Positions 35,867 through 45,115 of a stretch of DNA of 64,000 nucleotides are shown piece after piece (within the stretch, counting starts at the first letter, position 1; each line of letters begins with the position of its first letter). The stretch is from JADLCB01 sp964398315 (GTDB lineage Bacteria > Planctomycetota > Phycisphaerae > Tepidisphaerales > Tepidisphaeraceae): assembly GCA_964398315.1 (NCBI GenBank), contig CAYNMV010000009.1:1-64000 (forward strand), given 5' to 3'. The notes beneath the pieces are model-generated. The model did not search any database and was not told the DNA's origin. It saw only the letters and a program-made list of their open reading frames with translations. The position numbers and the translations under genes were made by a program.

Positions 35867-38605
35867 CTACGATCCTGGCGTGGAGATGTAGGTGTAGCTC
35901 AGTTCCGCCTCGCTCAGCGGCTCGATCCGGCCGGCACTGCGGCGATCCTCCCGGCCGATCGCCTGCCTGATCAGGTCCTGCATCTGCTGAACCGTGCGTT
36001 CCCAACTGCCGGCACGTGCCAGCGCCAGCCCCTTTTCGATGCGCTGCTGGCGGTCCGGGGCATCGCTGTCGAGCGCCTTCTCGACGGCGGCGATCCACTC
36101 ATCTGCGCCATGCGCGAGGTAGACGACATCGCTCCACTGGCGCACGACATCGCGCACCGGGCTGGAGACGATCGGCTTGCCGGTGGCCATGTATTCCAGG
36201 CCCTTGGTCGGGTTGATGTACTCGGTTGCCTTGTTCAGCGCGAAGCACATCATGTTGACATCGAATGCCCGCAGGTAGTGCGGCAACTGCTGGTAGTCGC
36301 GCCCGCCCATCCAGAAGAGATTGGGCGCGTGCGGCAGGTGATTGGGATCCACCTTCACCACCGGCCCGATCATGGCGAATGACCAGTCGGGACGCTTGCG
36401 CGCCATCTCGCCGATCATGGGATAGTCCACCCGCTCATCGACCACGCCCATCCATCCGAGAATCGGCCGGGCCACGAAATCAATGTCGGCGGGTATGGGG
36501 GCGCTGGGGTTCTGGGCCTGGGCAAAGTGGTCGAACTCCACGCCGCAGCCGAAGACATGCACGTTGTCGTGCTGGCGGCCCTTGTTGGCTCCCATCTCGT
36601 AGCCGCCGGTGAAAACGACATCGGCGTAGCGGATCAGGCGGGCCTCGTTCTCGATCAGTTGCGGCGGTGCCCCGGTAAACTGCGACAGCTCATCCATGCA
36701 GTCATAGACGATCCCGCGGTTGGCGAAATGGCCGAGGCTCCAGGCCGCATCCATGGGCGAGTAGTACCACAGCAGCGGCTTATCGAAGGCGCCGTTCTCA
36801 TTGATGCGTTCGATCGCTTCCTGTGTCAGCTCGCGCAACTTGGCCGGGAGCCTGGGGCTGCGGTTCCAGTCCGGCCCGGCATGCACGCAGGCCACCGTGA
36901 CATTCGGCATCACCCGGTGCAGTTCCACGGTTGGCTCACTGCCGGTTGCGCGGTCGAACATCGGCTCTTCGACGAAGAGGATCTCATGTTTTTTGGCAAA
37001 GCGTGACAGGAACTGCTGCGGACGCTGCCAGACAAATCCCCAGCGCAGATGGCAGAAGACAACTATGCCGTAGCGGTCGGTGGACCGATGCGCAACTGGC
37101 GACTGGTGGCTGGCAAATGAGGCCTCGGGCACGGCGGCGGATTCAGCGCTCAGTCCCGGTGCCTGGCTGGCCGGGGCGCGGAGCGTGGTCTCGTGCTTCT
37201 CCGCGCGAGCATCCAGTTGCAGTGGGGGCGCAACGCGCTGGAGGGGCGGCAACTGTTCATCCTCGCTCGGAACCGGTATCGCAATGGATTCGAGCCTGCC
37301 CACGCGGGCATCGCCCCCGCGCGCGGCCTCGGCGAAGGCCGATGCGAGCGGCGCTGCCTTGCGCAGGAGGCTGCCATCCTTCTGGCGATGCAGGTGATAC
37401 AGCCCGACGGCGTGGATTTTCCCCACCCGGTGGGTCAGGGCACCGTCCCAGTCGACCTGGTCGATCAGCGGCCACCAGATCAGGCCGAGCATCGGCACGC
37501 CTTCCTCGCGCAGTCGCCGGCAGCCGTCGATCATCTGTTCCAGCCAGATCTCGCGGTTGATGGCTTCCCCTTCGATGCTGGTCTCCGTGACCATCAGCGG
37601 CAGGCCGTAGCGGTTGTAATACTGCTGGGCGATGGCGTAGAGACCGGCGGGGGAATCGGCCCGCTTCTGGCGGAACTGGCCATTGATGCAGTCGAGCTGC
37701 CAGTCGCCGTGGGGGTAGTAGTCCAGGCCAATGATGTCCGGCGACTGCGGATTGTGACCGAGCCAGTCGATATCCAACTCGCTCATGCCGTACTCGGTCA
37801 GCCATTCATACAACGGATGGTGATGATCCACCCGGCCCATGATCAGGTCATGGAGGATGAAGCGCCGGGCGTTACGACGGGCGACTTCGCTTTGCAGGGC
37901 AGGATCGCGCGACTTGTAGTGCTCGGCGGTATCCACCAGCAGCACGGTTGCCTCAGGAGCGGCCCGGCGGATGGCGCGGATGCCGCGGCTGGTGGCCTGG
38001 GCGATGCGTGACAGCACCGGCATATACCCGCGCCACTTGCGCGCGTGGGGCGGCCAGAAGCCGAAGTCGCCGCTGAACAGCGCGCTGACCAGCGGCTCGT
38101 TAAACGGGCACCAGGTTTGGATCGAGTGTCCGTAGCGTGACACCAGCGCATGGGTGTATTCCTCGAGCGCTTCGGGAAACTCGGGGTCGCCCACCGCCTG
38201 CCGCAGCCACAGCGGTGTGCCGAAGTGCATGACATCAAGCAGGAGTTCGACACCGAGCTGGTCGAAGAAGGCCATTCGCTCATCGGCCCAGGCCCAGTCA
38301 AACACGCCTCGCTGTGGCTCCAGGACATGCCACGGGAAGCAGTAACGGAATGTGGTGATTCCCAGGTCATCAACCGCCCGGCGGAAGTCCTCTTTCCAGT
38401 GGCGGTCGTGGTGGGTCCATTGGAACTGATCGACGCCAATGTGAGGGAGGGAAGAACACTCAATTCCCGCCCCCCAGATGAACGGGCGGGCCATCGCCGG
38501 CAGGGCACGCGGGGCAGTGCGGGTGGCAGGGGCGCTTTGCCCATTCCCATTGCCATTGGCGGCCCGTCTCGGCGCAGGCGCAGTGGTAGCCGGGTCCGTA
38601 CGCAT
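35867..38605 (-). CDS. GH1-like glycosidase fused to GT4-like glycosyltransferase
   Basis: 912 residues. After a Pro/Ala/Asn-rich N-terminus (about 35 residues), residues 40-425 are a TIM-barrel glycosidase with acid/base E170 in FNEP and nucleophile E341 in TETS, spaced as in GH1. Residues about 435-515 are a linker. Residues about 520-880 are a GT-B glycosyltransferase: FCHLRWGFVWQRPQQFLSRFA, VYDCMDELSQF, LGWMGVVDERVD, and INPTKGLEYMATGKPIVS as the donor-binding block of GT4. No signal peptide, so cytoplasmic. A good AAAGGA lies before the ATG. A hydrolase-fold domain joined to a synthase is unusual; the GH half may act as a transglycosidase or bind glycan. Confidence 0.85.
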   Translation of the reverse strand: MRTDPATTAPAPRRAANGNGNGQSAPATRTAPRALPAMARPFIWGAGIECSSLPHIGVDQFQWTHHDRHWKEDFRRAVDDLGITTFRYCFPWHVLEPQRGVFDWAWADERMAFFDQLGVELLLDVMHFGTPLWLRQAVGDPEFPEALEEYTHALVSRYGHSIQTWCPFNEPLVSALFSGDFGFWPPHARKWRGYMPVLSRIAQATSRGIRAIRRAAPEATVLLVDTAEHYKSRDPALQSEVARRNARRFILHDLIMGRVDHHHPLYEWLTEYGMSELDIDWLGHNPQSPDIIGLDYYPHGDWQLDCINGQFRQKRADSPAGLYAIAQQYYNRYGLPLMVTETSIEGEAINREIWLEQMIDGCRRLREEGVPMLGLIWWPLIDQVDWDGALTHRVGKIHAVGLYHLHRQKDGSLLRKAAPLASAFAEAARGGDARVGRLESIAIPVPSEDEQLPPLQRVAPPLQLDARAEKHETTLRAPASQAPGLSAESAAVPEASFASHQSPVAHRSTDRYGIVVFCHLRWGFVWQRPQQFLSRFAKKHEILFVEEPMFDRATGSEPTVELHRVMPNVTVACVHAGPDWNRSPRLPAKLRELTQEAIERINENGAFDKPLLWYYSPMDAAWSLGHFANRGIVYDCMDELSQFTGAPPQLIENEARLIRYADVVFTGGYEMGANKGRQHDNVHVFGCGVEFDHFAQAQNPSAPIPADIDFVARPILGWMGVVDERVDYPMIGEMARKRPDWSFAMIGPVVKVDPNHLPHAPNLFWMGGRDYQQLPHYLRAFDVNMMCFALNKATEYINPTKGLEYMATGKPIVSSPVRDVVRQWSDVVYLAHGADEWIAAVEKALDSDAPDRQQRIEKGLALARAGSWERTVQQMQDLIRQAIGREDRRSAGRIEPLSEAELSYTYISTPGS

Positions 38606-38758
38606 CGTGATCCTTTCGGGTCATCGGTGGTGACGACCGAGGGGTAATCGCACCCAATTGTGTCAACACAACCGCTCAACGGACGCTGAGCGGCCCGGGA
38701 AAAGAGGCTGGCCGGGGCACCCCTGGCGGGGCCCGGTGCTCATCGGTGCACGTATGAT

Positions 38759-38956
38759 CTAGTTGCCCCGCGAGCCGAAAGAGCGCAGACGGCTCTCGAT
38801 GTAACGCTTCCAGACATCGGTGGCCGCGCCGGGGGTGGAGATTTGCTCACGCTGCCAGGGCAGATCAGGGGACTTGCTCTGCAACACCCGCTCAGCCCGC
38901 TCCTGATCGTATCCCTGCCCCTTGTTTTCGTAATCGTAACTGTAGTCAAACTTCAT
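38759..38956 (-). CDS. Small hypothetical protein
   Basis: 65 residues from the ATG at 38956, with GGTGAGG about nine bases upstream. Polar and rich in Tyr, Asp, Arg and Ser, with no membrane helix or Cys. Start FDYSYDYENKG, end SRLRSFGSRGN. Unknown function. It lies just upstream of the GH-GT fusion on the same strand, 153 bases away. Confidence 0.55.
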   Translation of the reverse strand: MKFDYSYDYENKGQGYDQERAERVLQSKSPDLPWQREQISTPGAATDVWKRYIESRLRSFGSRGN

Positions 38957-39874
38957 TATTTTGTACCTCACCCAACGACAAGTTGCGTGTCTAGGTTAGT
39001 GAGCGAATGCTCCGTGGAGCACACATGCTCTGCGTTAAGTTGAGCAAATCATATGCCCCGCGGCGGACTCTGCCGTTTGTAACGGTCGTGCAAGCTGCGG
39101 GGAGAGGCTTTCTGTTGCCTTGATGGGGAGATGGGTTTTGCAAATTAGCGCAATCTTAATAATGCCTCCACTCATGCGCGCTGAACGGCCCGGACAGCTT
39201 GTCAGTCGATCTGACAGCTTTGAGTGCGCCTTGTCGCAGTAGACCCACAAATGCACCGCACTGTACGACACAAAATGGCGGTGCAAGTGCCTGTGGTGGA
39301 GGCACTTTGTGAGTTGCTTCCCTGTTCGCCGTCTTTGCCGGATCCGTTCCGCCCGCCAGGCCACCTGCTTGGCAAGATGGTGCTGCCGGTTGCCCGTCGG
39401 AAAAGCAATCGTTCAGACGGGCTGCATGAGTTCGTCAACCAGACCCGCAGCCATCGTGTGGCGGGCTCATCCATGACTGCGCCGGGTGTGGGTTCTGTGC
39501 TCGGCCACTTGGCTGGCGACACCCGGGCCCTGCAGGGCCGGGGGAGAAAAGATTGCCAAAATAACATCGGTGATGGAACGTTATACTTACCCCAGCGCCC
39601 CCGCCTGGTGTCATGCGTATCACGGGTCGCTGTAGTCAGGTTTGGTAATGGGTGGGCGGATTGGCAGCGCAACGCACAGTCCGGGGGCGCAAGGCGCGGG
39701 CGAATTCGAAGCAGCGGGGGACTTGTGTCGATGTGTAAGATGACTTCAAGAGCGAGCAGGCGATGCGATCCGTATCGCGTTCGCGCTTCATTTTCCGCAC
39801 GCCCACGCGTCAGCCCGGCCGCAGGTAGTAGGTGCTGGCAACAAGCCACTTCACTCATGCTCTGGTGACGATGT
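38957..39874. other. 918-base gene-free region
   Basis: Open frames exist on both strands, but none has a ribosome site or protein-like composition, so I call it non-coding. It holds the hairpin cluster at 39196-39306, and an interrupted GC-rich palindrome at about 39524-39543 (GGCCC TGCA GGGCC core). At 39580-39585 there is a TATACT hexamer without a well-spaced -35. Unusually long for this gene-dense window, and it sits in the middle of the glycan locus. Confidence 0.5.
39196..39306. ncRNA. Candidate structured RNA: three hairpins
   Basis: Stem 1: AGCTTGTCAG (39196-39205) with CTGACAGCT (39211-39219), one bulge, 5-base loop. Stem 2: TGCACCGC (39252-39259) with GCGGTGCA (39278-39285). Stem 3: AGTGCCT (39286-39292) with AGGCACT (39300-39306), stacked directly on stem 2. 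No known RNA family recognised and no promoter assigned, so this is speculative. Confidence 0.3.
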
Positions 39875-41194
39875 ATGGCAACGCTAGAGGGTATACAGTC
39901 GCGGATGGCATTCCAACCGGTCGATGCGCCGTCGGCCGGCGATCAGTCCCAGCCGACACTGGCCGCTCGCGCGGCGGCTGCGCAGTGCCGTTCCTGTGGC
40001 GCCGGCCCCTTGCTGCCGGTGCTGGACTTGGGCCGTACAGCGTTGGTGAACACGCTGGTAAGGGCCGATCAGCTCAACGCGCCGGAGCGCAAGTATCCGT
40101 TGCAGGTGGGGTTTTGCCCGGCGTGCGGGCTGGTGCAGCTGCTCGACACCGTGCCGCCGGACGAAATTTTCCATAACGAGTATCCGTATTATTCGAGCTT
40201 TTCCGAGACCTTGCTCGAACACGCACGCCAGTGCGTTGCGCGGCTGGTCGATCGCCGACACCTTGACGGCAGCAGCCTGGTGATCGAGCTGGCCAGCAAT
40301 GATGGTTACCTGCTGAAGAACTTCCTGCCGCTGGGCGTGCCAGTCCTGGGGATTGATCCATCGCCGGGCCCGGCGCGCAAGGCCAATGAGATTGGTGTGC
40401 CGACGCTGTGCGAGTTCTTCGGCACCGACCTGGCCGCGCGCCTCGCTGCCGAGGGCCGCCATGCCGATGTGGTCATTGCGAACAACGTGATGGCCCACGT
40501 CGCTGACATCAATGGCTTTGTGGGCGGGATCGCCACTATTCTCAAGCCGGGTGGGGTGCTCGTCACTGAATCGCCCTATGTGCGCGATCTGGTGGAGAAT
40601 TGCGAGTTCGACACCATCTATCACGAGCACCTGGCGTACTATTCCCTGACAGCGCTCTCAAACCTCTTCCGCCGCCATGGGCTGTACCTGAATGATGTCG
40701 AAAAGCTGCCCATCCACGGCGGCTCGCTGCGCTCTTACGTTGAGAAACACCCTGATCCTTCGCCGCAGTTGCAGGCAATGCTGGCCGAGGAACAGCGCCT
40801 GGGCATCGACCGGATTGACTACTACGCGAACTTCGCCCAGCGCGTGCAGCAGGTGCGCGCGGACCTGCGGCAGATGCTGTCCGACCTGAAATCGCAAGGC
40901 AGGCGCATCGCCGCCTACGGCGCCAGTGCCAAGGGGAGCACGCTGCTGAGCTATCTGGATATCGGGCCCGATGTGATCGAGTTCGTCGCCGACCGCAATG
41001 TCTACAAGCAGGGCAAGTACATGGCAGGCCTGCATCATCCGATTGTCTCGCCTGATGTCATCGCCGAGCGCAAGCCCGATTACCTGCTTCTGCTCGTATG
41101 GAACTTCGCCGATGAGGTGCTGCGCCAGCAGCAGGCCTACCGCGATGCCGGCGGCAGGTTCATCATCCCCATCCCCGCGCCGCGCATCGTCTAG
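39875..41194 (+). CDS. Sugar C-methyltransferase-like SAM enzyme
   Basis: 439 residues in three parts. An N-terminal zinc-binding domain with CRSCG and FCPACGLVQL (residues about 30-90); a class I SAM methyltransferase core with IELASNDGYLL and NNVMAHVADINGF; and a C-terminal Rossmann-like domain with AAYGASAKGSTLLSYL. This is the architecture of NDP-deoxysugar C-3 methyltransferases such as TylC3/NovU relatives. It would act in deoxysugar synthesis for a surface glycan. An internal start at 39905 is possible. Follows the long non-coding region. Confidence 0.82.
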   Translation: MATLEGIQSRMAFQPVDAPSAGDQSQPTLAARAAAAQCRSCGAGPLLPVLDLGRTALVNTLVRADQLNAPERKYPLQVGFCPACGLVQLLDTVPPDEIFHNEYPYYSSFSETLLEHARQCVARLVDRRHLDGSSLVIELASNDGYLLKNFLPLGVPVLGIDPSPGPARKANEIGVPTLCEFFGTDLAARLAAEGRHADVVIANNVMAHVADINGFVGGIATILKPGGVLVTESPYVRDLVENCEFDTIYHEHLAYYSLTALSNLFRRHGLYLNDVEKLPIHGGSLRSYVEKHPDPSPQLQAMLAEEQRLGIDRIDYYANFAQRVQQVRADLRQMLSDLKSQGRRIAAYGASAKGSTLLSYLDIGPDVIEFVADRNVYKQGKYMAGLHHPIVSPDVIAERKPDYLLLLVWNFADEVLRQQQAYRDAGGRFIIPIPAPRIV

Positions 41195-41316
41195 GCGGCT
41201 CTCGCCACCCGGAGCAGGCGCTTTCAGTCGCGGGCTGGCCAGGGGAGGGATGACAGCCACTTGCCCGGGTGTGCAGGGACAGTGGCCCTGAATGCGCTGC
41301 GGCAGCCCGGCCGTCT

Positions 41317-42552
41317 TCAGTGCGCCAGAATCGCCAGCTTGTTGCTGGTGATCGGCAGATGAGCGTATTCCTCAACCAGCCGCCGGTATTCCCGGGCGAC
41401 TTTCCTGGGTTTGCGGCCAAGGGTGTAGAGGCCGACCGTGTTCACGTGGCCACGGCGCCTGGTCAGGGCGCTGTCCCAGTCGATCATGTCCACCAGGCCA
41501 AACCAGGTGAAGCCGATGATGGGCACACCATCATCGCGCAGCCGCAGGAGGTTCATCCACTCCTTCCAGAGCCACTCGGTGGCGTACTTGTGCATGCGAT
41601 TGGTTTCGGTGTGCATCACCGGCAGGCGGTAGCGGTCGTAATACTGCCGGGTGATGACGTAATAGCCGTAGACATCCCCCGCCCCGATCGACCGCCCATC
41701 GGGGTGGATCACGTGCTCGTTGGTGATGTAGTAATCGGTCCCCATGATGCAGTGGCTGCGCAGATCGCGCTGCTCACCGAACCAGGTGTACTCCTCGGCG
41801 GTCATCCCGCTGGCCAGCAGGTAACGGTACATGGTGGCAGTGACATCATGTCCAAACAGCAGGTCGAGGCCGAGGAAGCGGCGCTCGTTCATGAAATGCG
41901 CCTGCCGCACCATCGCCGGGGAGCCAGGGTGGACATATTCGGTGGACTCGCTGTAGACGAAGATCGCATCCGGCCGCAGATCGAGGATGGCGCGCATCGC
42001 CAGGATCGAGGCCTTGACGCAGTGCTTGATGTTGTTGATGAACCCCACATCGCTGGTCAGCCGCTCATTCCACCACCCGAAGGCGGCGGAGAATTGCGCG
42101 GTGACATAAATCTCGTTCACCGGCGTATAGTACCGCACCCACGGATAGCGCTGGGCGAACGCGCGGGCGTAATCGGCGAAATGGGCCGGCCACTGCGGGT
42201 TCTGGAAGTTGCCAAGCCAGTCCGGCAGGCCGAAATGGACCAGGTCGATGATCGGGATGATCCCCAGCCGCCGCATCTCGTCCATCACCCGGTCGGTAAA
42301 CGCCCAGTCATACTGACCGGGTCCGGTGAAGATGCGGTACAGCGGCGGCCCGTAGCGCAGATAGCGCAGGCCCAGGTCACGAACCAGCTTGAGATCCGTT
42401 TTCCACAGCTCGTAATGCCCGGTGTCGCGCAACTGGTCCACCCGGTATCCGCCATCGATCACGGGATACGAGCATTCGATGCCAACTGCGAACATGAATC
42501 GCAGTTGCTCGAGGATGTCCTCCGCGTGTGGTCCCTGAAATGGTACATTCAA
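41317..42552 (-). CDS. GH1-like glycoside hydrolase
   Basis: 411 residues, a single TIM-barrel domain. Acid/base E147 in TPVNEIY and nucleophile E316 in HTETN, 169 residues apart as in clan GH-A. Opens with FMFAVGIECSYPV, echoing the WGAGIECSSLP start of the glycosidase half of the fusion at 35867, so the two are likely paralogues. No signal peptide, so probably cytoplasmic. Convergent with the methyltransferase gene. Confidence 0.8.
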   Translation of the reverse strand: MNVPFQGPHAEDILEQLRFMFAVGIECSYPVIDGGYRVDQLRDTGHYELWKTDLKLVRDLGLRYLRYGPPLYRIFTGPGQYDWAFTDRVMDEMRRLGIIPIIDLVHFGLPDWLGNFQNPQWPAHFADYARAFAQRYPWVRYYTPVNEIYVTAQFSAAFGWWNERLTSDVGFINNIKHCVKASILAMRAILDLRPDAIFVYSESTEYVHPGSPAMVRQAHFMNERRFLGLDLLFGHDVTATMYRYLLASGMTAEEYTWFGEQRDLRSHCIMGTDYYITNEHVIHPDGRSIGAGDVYGYYVITRQYYDRYRLPVMHTETNRMHKYATEWLWKEWMNLLRLRDDGVPIIGFTWFGLVDMIDWDSALTRRRGHVNTVGLYTLGRKPRKVAREYRRLVEEYAHLPITSNKLAILAH

Positions 42553-42660
42553 AACCTTGGCTCCTTCACGCTGGGCTGTTGCCGCGAATCCGCGACATCA
42601 TAGCCCCGACCCCACCGGCGCAGGACGGGAGAAAATCGTGGCGCTGGCCACGCGCAAAGG

Positions 42661-42689
42661 AAAGTCCCGCACGGCCCGTGCGGGACTTT
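42661..42689 (-). terminator. Strong hairpin terminator after the kinase gene
   Basis: Perfect 12-base arms AAAGTCCCGCAC (42661-42672) and GTGCGGGACTTT (42678-42689) with a 5-base loop, 60 bases past the kinase stop on the minus strand. On that strand the stem ends in TTT. Confidence 0.75.
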
Positions 42690-42748
42690 GGGCGGCTTGT
42701 GGGGCAGGCTTGCGTTTATCGGGATGGGGCAAGACCGGATGCAACCTG

Positions 42749-43426
42749 TCAGGGGCGGGTGCCCGCGACGGCAGGGGCGCCGGCGGCCAGGCGGGCACGC
42801 TCCATCGCCTCATCCGCCTCTTCCATGAGCCGGTCCATCTCCAGCTTCACCGGGATCAACTCCTGGATGATGTCGCTCAGTACCTCGATCTGGCTCTTCA
42901 TTGCGTCGATGCGCACAACCAGGTCCTTCGGGTAGTAATCCAGCACAGGCCGGGTGTCGCGCTCGAAGGTCTCCATGCGCTTGCGGATGACCGAATCATT
43001 GGCATCGTCAAAGCGGCTTTCCTTCAGCGCCCGACGGCGCAGGCGCTCGACCATCTTGTTCAAGTCGGCACAGCGCAGGTACAGAATCTTGACGACCTGG
43101 ATTTCCTTTTCCAGCAGGCGCGCCTGGTTGATATTGCGCGGCAGGCCGTCGAGCACGATCACCTCGCTCTCGGGGTGGAACTGGTTGATCCACTCCATCC
43201 CGGTGATGTACTGCCGCCAGACGCGGATGGTGACCTCATCGGGCACCAGCTCGCCGCGCGAGGCATACTCCCAGAACGTGCGGCCCATTTCCGAGCGCAG
43301 ATCCAGCGAGCGGAAGATGTCGCCGGTGGAGGAGTGAAAGAACCCCGGGATCTGCCCGATGATCTTGCCCTGGGTGCCCTTGCCTGAACCGGGGGCGCCG
43401 AAGAGGAGGATGGCCTTGTACCGCAT
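42749..43426 (-). CDS. adk: Adenylate kinase-family nucleoside monophosphate kinase
   Basis: 225 residues from the ATG at 43426 (GGGAG upstream). P-loop GAPGSGKGTQ, NMP-binding STGDIFRS and DGLPRN, and a short LID (RRALKESRFDDAND) without the zinc cysteines or the long bacterial LID. The short LID resembles AK1/UMP-CMP kinases, so the base specificity is open. The C-terminal 35 residues are an extra Glu/Ala-rich helix. Alone on its strand, with a strong terminator. Confidence 0.8.
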   Translation of the reverse strand: MRYKAILLFGAPGSGKGTQGKIIGQIPGFFHSSTGDIFRSLDLRSEMGRTFWEYASRGELVPDEVTIRVWRQYITGMEWINQFHPESEVIVLDGLPRNINQARLLEKEIQVVKILYLRCADLNKMVERLRRRALKESRFDDANDSVIRKRMETFERDTRPVLDYYPKDLVVRIDAMKSQIEVLSDIIQELIPVKLEMDRLMEEADEAMERARLAAGAPAVAGTRP

Positions 43427-43664
43427 GGTTCTCCCAAAGGATGGCGAATCAGTACCGCGCCAGAATGTAAAACAATCCGCGGCCCTCGCCAAGACGGCAG
43501 ATCGTTCTCAACGGCATTCCTGCCCTGTGACGGGTGAAAACCGGGCGATCTTGTCAGTCGCGCGGCTGAATCTTGCGGCAGGCACGGCAGGCGATACACT
43601 CATCAAGTATCGCGGAAGCCCTTATCTGCCAGACTGATACAACACTTGCGGAGGAGGAATCGGC

Positions 43665-44855
43665 ATGTCCGGAAACACCGCCAACGTTTGCATGATCGGG
43701 TACAAATTCATGGGCCGGGCCCATGCAAATGCCTACATGAAAGTCGGCCGGTTCTTTGATGTGCCGGTCCAGCCAGTGCGACATACTGTCGTGGGCCGCA
43801 AGAAAGAGGGGGTGGAGGCGTTTGCTCGCCGGTGGGGGTGGCAGCACGCGTCAACCAACTGGAAAGAGGCCGTCACCAATCCCGAAATCGACCTGGTCGA
43901 TGTCGGCACGCCCAACAATCAGCACAAGGACATGACCCTGGCCGCCCTGGAGGCCGGCAAGCATGTACTGTGTGAAAAGCCGCTGGCGGCCACGCTGGCC
44001 GATGCCCGCGCCATGCGTGATGCGGCCCGCAAAGCGCGCAAGAGCAAGGCGTTTGTCGGCTACTCCTACCGGCGGGTGCCGGCGGTGGCGATGGCATACC
44101 AGCTGGCCCGCGAGGGGAAGCTGGGGCGGATCTATCATGTGCGCGCCTGGTATCTCCAGGGTTGGGCCGGCCCCGAGGTGCCGCTGGTGTGGCGGTTTGA
44201 CAAGAACGCCGCCGGCTCCGGCAGTCACGGCGATCTGGGCGCCCACCTGATCGACATGGCCCGCTTCATCACCGGCGAGGAGATGACCGAGATCAACGGC
44301 GCGGTGCAGGAAACCTTTATCAAGGAGCGCGAGATCCCCGGTGCCGAGGTGGGAGCCGGCATCAGCGGGGCGGCCGGGTCTACCGGCAAGAAGGGGCGGG
44401 TCGGCGTTGATGATGCCACGCTCTTCCTCGCCCGCTTCAAGGGCGGTGCGGTGGCCAGCTTCGAGGCCACGCGCTTCGCCATGGGCAATGAGAACAACCA
44501 CGGCATCGAGATCAATGGCGAGCTCGGCTCGGTTCGCTTCAATTTTGAGGACATGGTTCACCTGTACTACTTCGACCGCACGCTTCCCAGTCGGATGCGC
44601 GGCTGGACGAAGATCCAGGTCAGTCGTCCCGGTGATCACCCCTACGCCGATGCCTGGTGGCCGGCGGGGCATCACATGGGGTACGAGCATACTTTCATCA
44701 ACCAGACCTATGATCTGCTGAAGGTTCTCGGCGGTGAGGAACCGACCATCCCGCTGGCCAGCTTCGATGATGCCTACGAAACCCAGCGCGTCCTGGCGGC
44801 GGTCGAGATCAGCGCCAAGGAAAAACGTCCGGTGAAGCTGACCGAGGTGAAATAG
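43665..44855 (+). CDS. Gfo/Idh/MocA-family oxidoreductase
   Basis: 396 residues with an excellent GGAGGAGGAA before the ATG. N-terminal Rossmann fold (MIGYKFMGRAHANAY), the family motif CEKPLAATLADA (Lys is catalytic), then the alpha/beta substrate domain with GDLGAHLIDMARF carrying the conserved Asp and His. NAD(P)-dependent oxidation or isomerisation of sugars or inositols; substrate unknown. At the edge of the glycan locus, it could supply or recycle a sugar intermediate. The 260 bases downstream contain nothing recognisable. Confidence 0.87.
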   Translation: MSGNTANVCMIGYKFMGRAHANAYMKVGRFFDVPVQPVRHTVVGRKKEGVEAFARRWGWQHASTNWKEAVTNPEIDLVDVGTPNNQHKDMTLAALEAGKHVLCEKPLAATLADARAMRDAARKARKSKAFVGYSYRRVPAVAMAYQLAREGKLGRIYHVRAWYLQGWAGPEVPLVWRFDKNAAGSGSHGDLGAHLIDMARFITGEEMTEINGAVQETFIKEREIPGAEVGAGISGAAGSTGKKGRVGVDDATLFLARFKGGAVASFEATRFAMGNENNHGIEINGELGSVRFNFEDMVHLYYFDRTLPSRMRGWTKIQVSRPGDHPYADAWWPAGHHMGYEHTFINQTYDLLKVLGGEEPTIPLASFDDAYETQRVLAAVEISAKEKRPVKLTEVK

Positions 44856-45115
44856 CCTGGTCGCTCTTGTCACGCACCGGGTGCTGGCGGAGCAGAGGCC
44901 GATGATGTGAGCGCAGCGTATGCCGGTGGGACGTGATCGCTGGCCTGCCGGGTCGTGCATCTCACCGCCGATGCAGCCCCGCCGGCGGTTCATGGCAGGT
45001 GGATTCAGGCGCTTCTCTCAAGTGCCCCAGGCCGCGCCAGTGTGGCGGTGTTTTTGGTCCACCTGCGGCGGCGAGTGATCGGTAACAAGGGATAAATCAT
45101 CCACAGAGGTATTCC

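Noticed and set aside
39224..39868. 214-codon open frame in the non-coding region
   Set aside because: No Shine-Dalgarno, low-complexity Arg/Ser/Gly composition, no recognisable domain; equally long frames exist on the other strand.
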